From assembly GCA_016550395.1 (NCBI GenBank), contig JABXGY010000165.1:1-17771 (forward strand): 17,771 bases of DNA. Direction: 5' to 3'. The notes beneath the pieces were generated by a model, which saw only the letters and a program-made list of their open reading frames with translations, was not told the DNA's origin and did not search any database. This DNA is from an archaeon. Lineage in GTDB: Archaea; Asgardarchaeota; Hermodarchaeia; Hermodarchaeales; Hermodarchaeaceae. Both the position numbers and the translations under genes were made by a program. This document shows, in pieces, positions 14,828-17,771 of this stretch (position 1 is its first letter; each line of letters begins with the position of its first letter).

Positions 14828-15540
14828 CCAGTTCGCTTCGGAGCGATTAGACCAACTTTTCGACCTGGTGGAGTTGTACGTTTGACAGAAGTTGGTCCAC
14901 CTGGGTGTTGCTTTGCACCACCACCATGCGGATGGGATACGGCATTCATGGCAACACCCCTAACTTTGGGATAGGTGTGACCCTTCGCGTATCGGGCTTT
15001 GTGTTTATTACCAGCTTTAATGAAGGGTTTCTCAGGCCTGCCACCACCTGAAACGACTCCTATGGTTGCTCGTCCAGTGGAGCTAAATGTACGCATTTTT
15101 CCAGATGGTAGACGCACAGACGTTTTTCCACGAGAATGGGTGATGATTGTGGCATAAGTACCACTCGAACGGACAAATTTGCCTCCATCTCCTGGTTGCC
15201 CTTCAATATTGAAAATAGGAGTTCCTTCAGGAATTTTACCTAATGGTAAAATATGCCCCGCACGGACGCCTGCTTTGGGTCCAATACGCAATTGTTGACC
15301 CACAGAGGTGCCTTCCGGAACTAAAGCGAGATATTGTTCTCCGTTTTCCAGCCGTAATTGTGCCACAGGTGATCCGCGACCGGGATCATGCATTAAATCT
15401 TCGATGTCTGCGGTCAGATATCCACGTTTACCCATAAGTGCTAATGGTGGATATTTGACTGCTCCTCGACGTCGGTGTGTTTTTGCACGAAATGTAGGAG
15501 AACCGCGACCACGACGTTGAACCAATATTCGTTTACCCAT
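14809..15540 (-). CDS. rpl2: Large-subunit ribosomal protein uL2
   Basis: 243 residues, normal for archaeal L2. This core protein binds 23S rRNA near the peptidyl transferase centre and bridges the subunits. It opens MGKRILVQRRGRGSPTFRAKTHRRRG as archaeal/eukaryotic L2 does. It also has the conserved GGGRPEKP, KVRGVAMNAVSHPHGGG (about 194-210, containing the invariant His of the loop) and a basic Lys/Arg tail. GGAG 8 nt before the ATG supports the start. It follows uL23 by 14 nt and is the last ribosomal gene here; in most archaea uS19 would come next. Confidence 0.98.
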   Translation of the reverse strand: MGKRILVQRRGRGSPTFRAKTHRRRGAVKYPPLALMGKRGYLTADIEDLMHDPGRGSPVAQLRLENGEQYLALVPEGTSVGQQLRIGPKAGVRAGHILPLGKIPEGTPIFNIEGQPGDGGKFVRSSGTYATIITHSRGKTSVRLPSGKMRTFSSTGRATIGVVSGGGRPEKPFIKAGNKHKARYAKGHTYPKVRGVAMNAVSHPHGGGAKQHPGGPTSVKRTTPPGRKVGLIAPKRTGKKKRG

Positions 15541-15554
15541 TTTTCCATCTCCAA

Positions 15555-15815
15555 TTAGAAGAGACCTAATTTTACTGCTAGATCTGCAGCATTATCTTCA
15601 GGGGATAATTTGACCATGGCTTTCTTTTCACCTTCAGGAGTGATCAAGGTGTTTACTTTGAGAACCCTCACTTCATACAATGTCTCAATAGCTTCTCGAA
15701 TTTGCCTCTTAGTCGCTCTCCGGTTTACAATGAAGGTCAATCGATTTTCTCTTTCAACAATTTCAGAGGCTCGCTCGGTAATCATCATACGAATTATTAC
15801 ATCGTAAGGATCCAT
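15555..15815 (-). CDS. rpl23: Large-subunit ribosomal protein uL23
   Basis: 86 residues, the short archaeal form. It sits at the polypeptide exit tunnel and forms the docking site for the signal recognition particle. MDPYDVIIRMMITERASEI (1-19), NRLTFIVNRRATKRQIREAIE and the VRVLKVNTLITPEGEKKAMVKL segment fit the family, as does the C-terminal LAVKLGLF. Its ATG shares one base with the stop codon of uL4 (TAATG), so the two are translationally coupled. Confidence 0.97.
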   Translation of the reverse strand: MDPYDVIIRMMITERASEIVERENRLTFIVNRRATKRQIREAIETLYEVRVLKVNTLITPEGEKKAMVKLSPEDNAADLAVKLGLF

Positions 15816-16606
15816 TATTGGCCACTTCCATAAAGATCATTGGCTAGTGCTTTTATCGCGGACTTTGTCCAAAGAGTTAATCGTCCAGGTTGAGTTCCTG
15901 GAGCCAATGCTTCAGCATTTAATTTTGACACATAAAGAATCTTCACGCCAGGTAGGTTCCGAGCCGCTTTGCGTATTCCTTTGTCCTCAGTTATCACAAT
16001 AAGCGGTCCAACGGGTTTACGATACTTTCGACCACGACGTCGAGCGGCACCACCGCGGAATTTTATGCCATTTTTTGCACGAATAACGTCACTCCACAAG
16101 CCAAGGTTTTTTAGAACTTCTTTTACTTCTTCTGTAGATTGAATTTCCTGAACCTCATCAACAGCTACTACAGGAAAATCTTTAGTATCAAACACATGAC
16201 CCCGTGCACTAATCAACTCACTCCTTGCGGTTGCCGCAATCGCGGAACGAATCGCTAACCTACGTTCTTTCTTATTTATCCGTTCCACTGGATTCTTTGC
16301 CGATTCTGGTGGATGAGTTCGGCGTCCCCCAACTGTTGAAGGTGCAAAAGCACCATGAGAGGCGGACTGATAACCGGAACCCTTTCTACGTGGAACGCGG
16401 GCACGACCATGCCCGACTCCCCAAGATTCAGCGGTTGTTCGCTTCCCAGCCATAGGATCAACACCTTGCCGTTGATACCGTGCAGATTGTTGAGCAAGAA
16501 CAGCGCGTTTAATCACATCTTTTCTTAGAGGCGTTTCGAAGACTGGTGGTAAATCAACAGTTCCCCTTTTCTTACCCTCTAATGTGAGTACTTTTATTGA
16601 AACCAT
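15815..16606 (-). CDS. rpl4: Large-subunit ribosomal protein uL4
   Basis: 263 residues, typical of the archaeal/eukaryotic L4. It has a globular domain and a long internal loop that reaches the exit tunnel. The loop region (about 51-102) is rich in Gly, Arg and His and holds ESWGVGHGRARVPRRKGSGY and GGRRTHPPE, which place the protein in the archaeal group. GGAGG lies 7 nt before the ATG. It starts 16 nt after uL3 ends. Confidence 0.97.
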   Translation of the reverse strand: MVSIKVLTLEGKKRGTVDLPPVFETPLRKDVIKRAVLAQQSARYQRQGVDPMAGKRTTAESWGVGHGRARVPRRKGSGYQSASHGAFAPSTVGGRRTHPPESAKNPVERINKKERRLAIRSAIAATARSELISARGHVFDTKDFPVVAVDEVQEIQSTEEVKEVLKNLGLWSDVIRAKNGIKFRGGAARRRGRKYRKPVGPLIVITEDKGIRKAARNLPGVKILYVSKLNAEALAPGTQPGRLTLWTKSAIKALANDLYGSGQ

Positions 16607-16622
16607 TTTGAATCCTCCGTCA

Positions 16623-17624
16623 CTATTTCTTGGGTGTCGTGCTGATGTAGACTATCTCTGGTGGTTTATCGGGAATCGGTTTGGGACGATTAGGAACTCG
16701 TAATTGTACCAGTCGGCGTGAGGGACCAGGTATTGAACCATCCAGGAGTAGGAAATCTGATTGAAGCAGACCATAGTGTGGAAACCCACCTGGAGGTGTA
16801 ATATCGTCACTTTTTTCGCCTATCCGGAGGAGACGTTTATTGTATTCGGTGCGTTGGTGAACCCCCATTTGTCCTGCTCGGGGTACTGTATACATGATGC
16901 GATTAGGATGCCAGGGGCCAAGAGTTCCTACTGCACGGACTCGTTTTCGGGATTTATGGGGAAGTTTTGATACGCCAAATCGTTTCACCACGCCTTGAAA
17001 GCCCTTCCCTTTTGTAACTGCAATAACATCGAGAAATTGACCAGGTTGAAAGATATCACGTACTCGTATTTCTTGTCCCAACAGATTCTTGGCATATTCA
17101 AATTGATCGTTAATCGAGCCACCTAACACTGCAATTTCCAAAATATCAGGTTTCTTCTTTCCTATTCCAGCTTGGCGGGGTTGAGTTAGCAAACATACTC
17201 GTAATTCAACGAGTTCGTTCAAAGATTTTGTAAATTTAGTCATTGAGGTTTTAGCATCGTAGTCCTTTGGCCAAGGTAATGTTCTCCGTATATCCCGGGA
17301 TAAATTTTCCATCCAGGTTTCTCCGTGAACCCGTATTGAGCTCCCATTACGTCCATATCCTCGAATGGAAGCGACGAGCATTGGTGGTGTATCAACAATA
17401 GTTACGGCCCGAGTTATTTCGCGACCAAACCATGGACTATTTGGCTTGTCCTCAATTAGAAGTACATGGGTCATACCTACTTTAAATCCCGCAAACCCGA
17501 GGATTCGAGGTTCTGTTGCAGTTGTAGCCCAATGACGAACCCGTCCACTAACCCGACGCGTACGCTTTCGGGGACGATAGGAAAGGCTACCATGTCTAGG
17601 GGCGCTTTGTTTTCGATGACCCAT
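16623..17624 (-). CDS. rpl3: Large-subunit ribosomal protein uL3
   Basis: 333 residues from the chosen ATG, the usual length for archaeal L3. Its central extension reaches the peptidyl transferase centre. Family blocks are the start MGHRKQSAPRHGSLSYRPRK, FAGFKVGMTHV, DVIAVTKGKGFQGVVKRFGV and the extension LPHKSRKRVRAVGTLGPWHP followed by GQMGVHQRTEYNKRL. A GTG three codons upstream (17633) is in frame. I prefer the ATG at 17624 because homologues start at this MGHRK and GTGA lies close upstream, but neither start has a strong SD. First ribosomal gene of the four-gene block. Confidence 0.97.
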   Translation of the reverse strand: MGHRKQSAPRHGSLSYRPRKRTRRVSGRVRHWATTATEPRILGFAGFKVGMTHVLLIEDKPNSPWFGREITRAVTIVDTPPMLVASIRGYGRNGSSIRVHGETWMENLSRDIRRTLPWPKDYDAKTSMTKFTKSLNELVELRVCLLTQPRQAGIGKKKPDILEIAVLGGSINDQFEYAKNLLGQEIRVRDIFQPGQFLDVIAVTKGKGFQGVVKRFGVSKLPHKSRKRVRAVGTLGPWHPNRIMYTVPRAGQMGVHQRTEYNKRLLRIGEKSDDITPPGGFPHYGLLQSDFLLLDGSIPGPSRRLVQLRVPNRPKPIPDKPPEIVYISTTPKK

Positions 17625-17693
17625 GGATTTCACTTCCAGGGATTATTACCACCGCGGAAGGCAATGTCATTTACCAATAAGGAGTTGCCTCCG

Positions 17694-17771
17694 ATGGCTT
17701 ACCGGCTCGGAAGCGGATGGCGTGATTTAAGTCTTTCGAAGAAAAGTATACCATCTTTGATTGTGAACACA
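17694..17771 (+). CDS. Possible start of a divergent gene, cut by the window edge
   Basis: An ATG at 17694 with AAGGAG at 17679-17684, 9 nt upstream, opens a frame that runs without a stop to the window end (26 codons, MAYRLGSGWRDLSLSKKS...). The spacing matches other genes of this window. I recognise no family. Minus-strand frames across the same bases also read for 23-32 codons before stops at 17699 and 17671, so a minus-strand gene ending just before uL3 is an alternative. The SD lies within GGAGTTGCCTCC, an imperfect inverted repeat, so the match could be chance. Confidence 0.3.
   Translation, partial: MAYRLGSGWRDLSLSKKSIPSLIVNT

Noticed and set aside
17634..17771. tRNA or structured RNA upstream of uL3
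   Set aside because: I could not fold a cloverleaf and found no CCA-proximal or T-loop consensus on either strand.

Overview
The window is archaeal chromosomal DNA. The evidence is a group II chaperonin (thermosome) ending in a GGM-rich tail, archaeal/eukaryotic-type ribosomal proteins uL3-uL4-uL23-uL2 in the order that opens the archaeal S10 cluster, and TATA-like boxes upstream of several genes. Most genes have clear Shine-Dalgarno (SD) sequences of the AGGAG type 7-12 nt before the start, and GTG or TTG starts are frequent. The lineage cannot be fixed by reading alone; an Asgard or Thermoplasmata-like archaeon is only a guess. No mobile element, CRISPR array, rRNA or tRNA was seen.

Region 1 (262-8745, plus strand) is a five-gene operon. 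It encodes a large TgpA-like transglutaminase-fold surface protein with Ig-like repeats and a DUF4129-like tail, a DUF4350-type membrane protein, a MoxR AAA+ ATPase, a DUF58 (vWA-like) protein and a seven-helix membrane protein of unknown family. The genes overlap or nearly touch. This resembles the bacterial DUF4129/DUF4350/MoxR/DUF58/transglutaminase clusters. Here, however, the transglutaminase-fold domain has Gly where the catalytic Cys should be, and the outer part carries about 33 N-glycosylation sequons. I infer a membrane-anchored envelope complex worked by a cytoplasmic MoxR ATPase; its substrate is unknown.

Region 2 (8723-11689, minus strand) holds, in transcription order, an ECF-transporter S-component-like membrane protein, the thermosome subunit and a COG0720 (6-pyruvoyltetrahydropterin synthase/QueD) enzyme. 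A hairpin plus T-rich tract lies just after the thermosome gene. The COG0720 gene overlaps region 1 tail to tail by 23 bp.

Region 3 (11828-14763, plus strand) is gcvPA-gcvPB, the two-subunit glycine decarboxylase, joined by an ATGA overlap. The intergenic space between it and the S-component gene contains a TATA box directly abutting a 12-bp perfect palindrome, a probable operator.

Region 4 (14809-17624, minus strand) is uL3-uL4-uL23-uL2. The usual next genes (uS19, uL22, uS3 and so on) are absent: uL2 is followed by the convergent gcvPB. At the right edge a possible divergent gene begins on the plus strand. The first 261 bases hold no gene that I can support.
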